64,000 nt of DNA from NCBI GenBank assembly GCA_018242585.1, contig JAFEBQ010000049.1, forward strand, positions 1 through 64,000, in the 5' to 3' direction. This DNA comes from Planctomycetota bacterium. Its GTDB lineage: Bacteria > Planctomycetota > Planctomycetia > Pirellulales > PNKZ01. Below the pieces are notes generated by a model. The model searched no databases. It was not told where the DNA came from and worked only from the letters and a program-made list of their open reading frames with translations. Positions 63,733 to 64,000 of the stretch are shown in pieces. Every line of letters starts with the position of its first letter. Position 1 is the first letter of the stretch. The position numbers and the translations under genes are program-made.

Positions 63733-64000
63733 TTAGCGGACGCGCGTCGGCAGAATGACCATCGGCAGGCCCGACCATTGCAGCCGGCGTTGCAGCGACT
63801 GGGCGGTCTGGTTGTGGAGCAGCCGCTGGACGAACGTATCGCGCTGGAAAATGAGCTGCCCTGCGAAGAAGATCGCCTTGGGAAACTGACGGTGAATTTC
63901 CAGGCACATCCGCTCCAGTTCTTCGACCGCGTCGGTGCCAATCGACAGGTACGACGTCGAGGGCATTCCCAAGCGGTTCGCCAGATCGACGTATTTGCCC
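63733..64000 (-). CDS. APC-type permease, C-terminal end (partial)
   Basis: The end of a longer gene that continues past the window; about 89 codons. AGQLIFQRDTFVQRLLHNQT and LQWSGLPMVILPTRVR resemble the C-terminal cytoplasmic domain of APC-type amino-acid permeases in planctomycetes. The N-terminal membrane part is not visible. No ribosome binding site can be seen. Confidence 0.55.
   Translation of the reverse strand, partial: GKYVDLANRLGMPSTSYLSIGTDAVEELERMCLEIHRQFPKAIFFAGQLIFQRDTFVQRLLHNQTAQSLQRRLQWSGLPMVILPTRVR

Overview
This 64 kb window is GC-rich and densely coding, and fits a chromosomal segment of a planctomycete, most likely of the Pirellulales type. The evidence is as follows. 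A 16S rRNA 3' end is followed directly by an intrinsic terminator and protein genes, with no tRNA or 23S, as in Pirellula-type genomes with unlinked rRNA genes. One membrane protein starts with the NPYASP motif common in planctomycetes. Many secreted proteins have no obvious relatives elsewhere, and the intergenic repeats are of the kind seen in these genomes. No phage, plasmid, insertion sequence or CRISPR array was seen.

Layout. 0-9.6 kb: 16S end, a methyltransferase, a transglutaminase-like secreted protein, two small membrane proteins, carA, a secretin-like protein with asnS, and trxB. 10-18.6 kb: an aldehyde dehydrogenase/aminotransferase pair, fliM, proA, the NPYASP protein, a Gfo/Idh/MocA oxidoreductase and a degenerate M14-like protein. 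19-22.7 kb: small secreted proteins, a lipoprotein, a DoxX/GyrI-like pair, tRNA-Pro(UGG) and dense repeats. 22.7-26 kb: parB and parA overlapping by 8 bases, with at least two near-perfect parS sites just upstream of parA, then a DUF1015 protein. 26-30 kb: a nucleotidyltransferase-like protein, ahcY, and a sugar isomerase/trpF pair. 30-39 kb: a chain-length-type protein with an ExeA-like ATPase (probably exopolysaccharide export), an MFS transporter, and a 1346-residue secreted vWA/secretin-like/DUF2135-like protein. 39-48 kb: tsaD, an S41 protease, two methyltransferases, an SDR reductase next to a HAD-UbiA fusion (similar to the decaprenyl-phosphoryl-arabinose pathway), a secreted protein, and murD. 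48-53 kb: ligA, a secreted peroxiredoxin, a small membrane protein, and a YSPV-repeat surface protein. 53-60 kb: a heavy-metal RND efflux operon with an unusual tandem-duplicated adaptor and a His-rich lipoprotein. 60-64 kb: a 1149-residue membrane protein not recognised here, and the C-terminal end of an APC-type permease.

Housekeeping functions (CarA, AsnRS, TrxB, AhcY, TsaD, MurD, LigA, ParAB) are scattered among planctomycete-type genes, mostly as single genes or short co-directional pairs. The clearest functional modules are parABS, the metal-efflux operon, the HAD-UbiA/SDR pair, and the chain-length/ExeA pair. The points most worth following up are the tandem adaptor, the HAD-UbiA/SDR pair, the vWA/secretin/DUF2135 protein, a possible minus-strand structured RNA upstream of carA, and two families of composite inverted-repeat elements. 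All functions come from reading the sequence; no database search was run.
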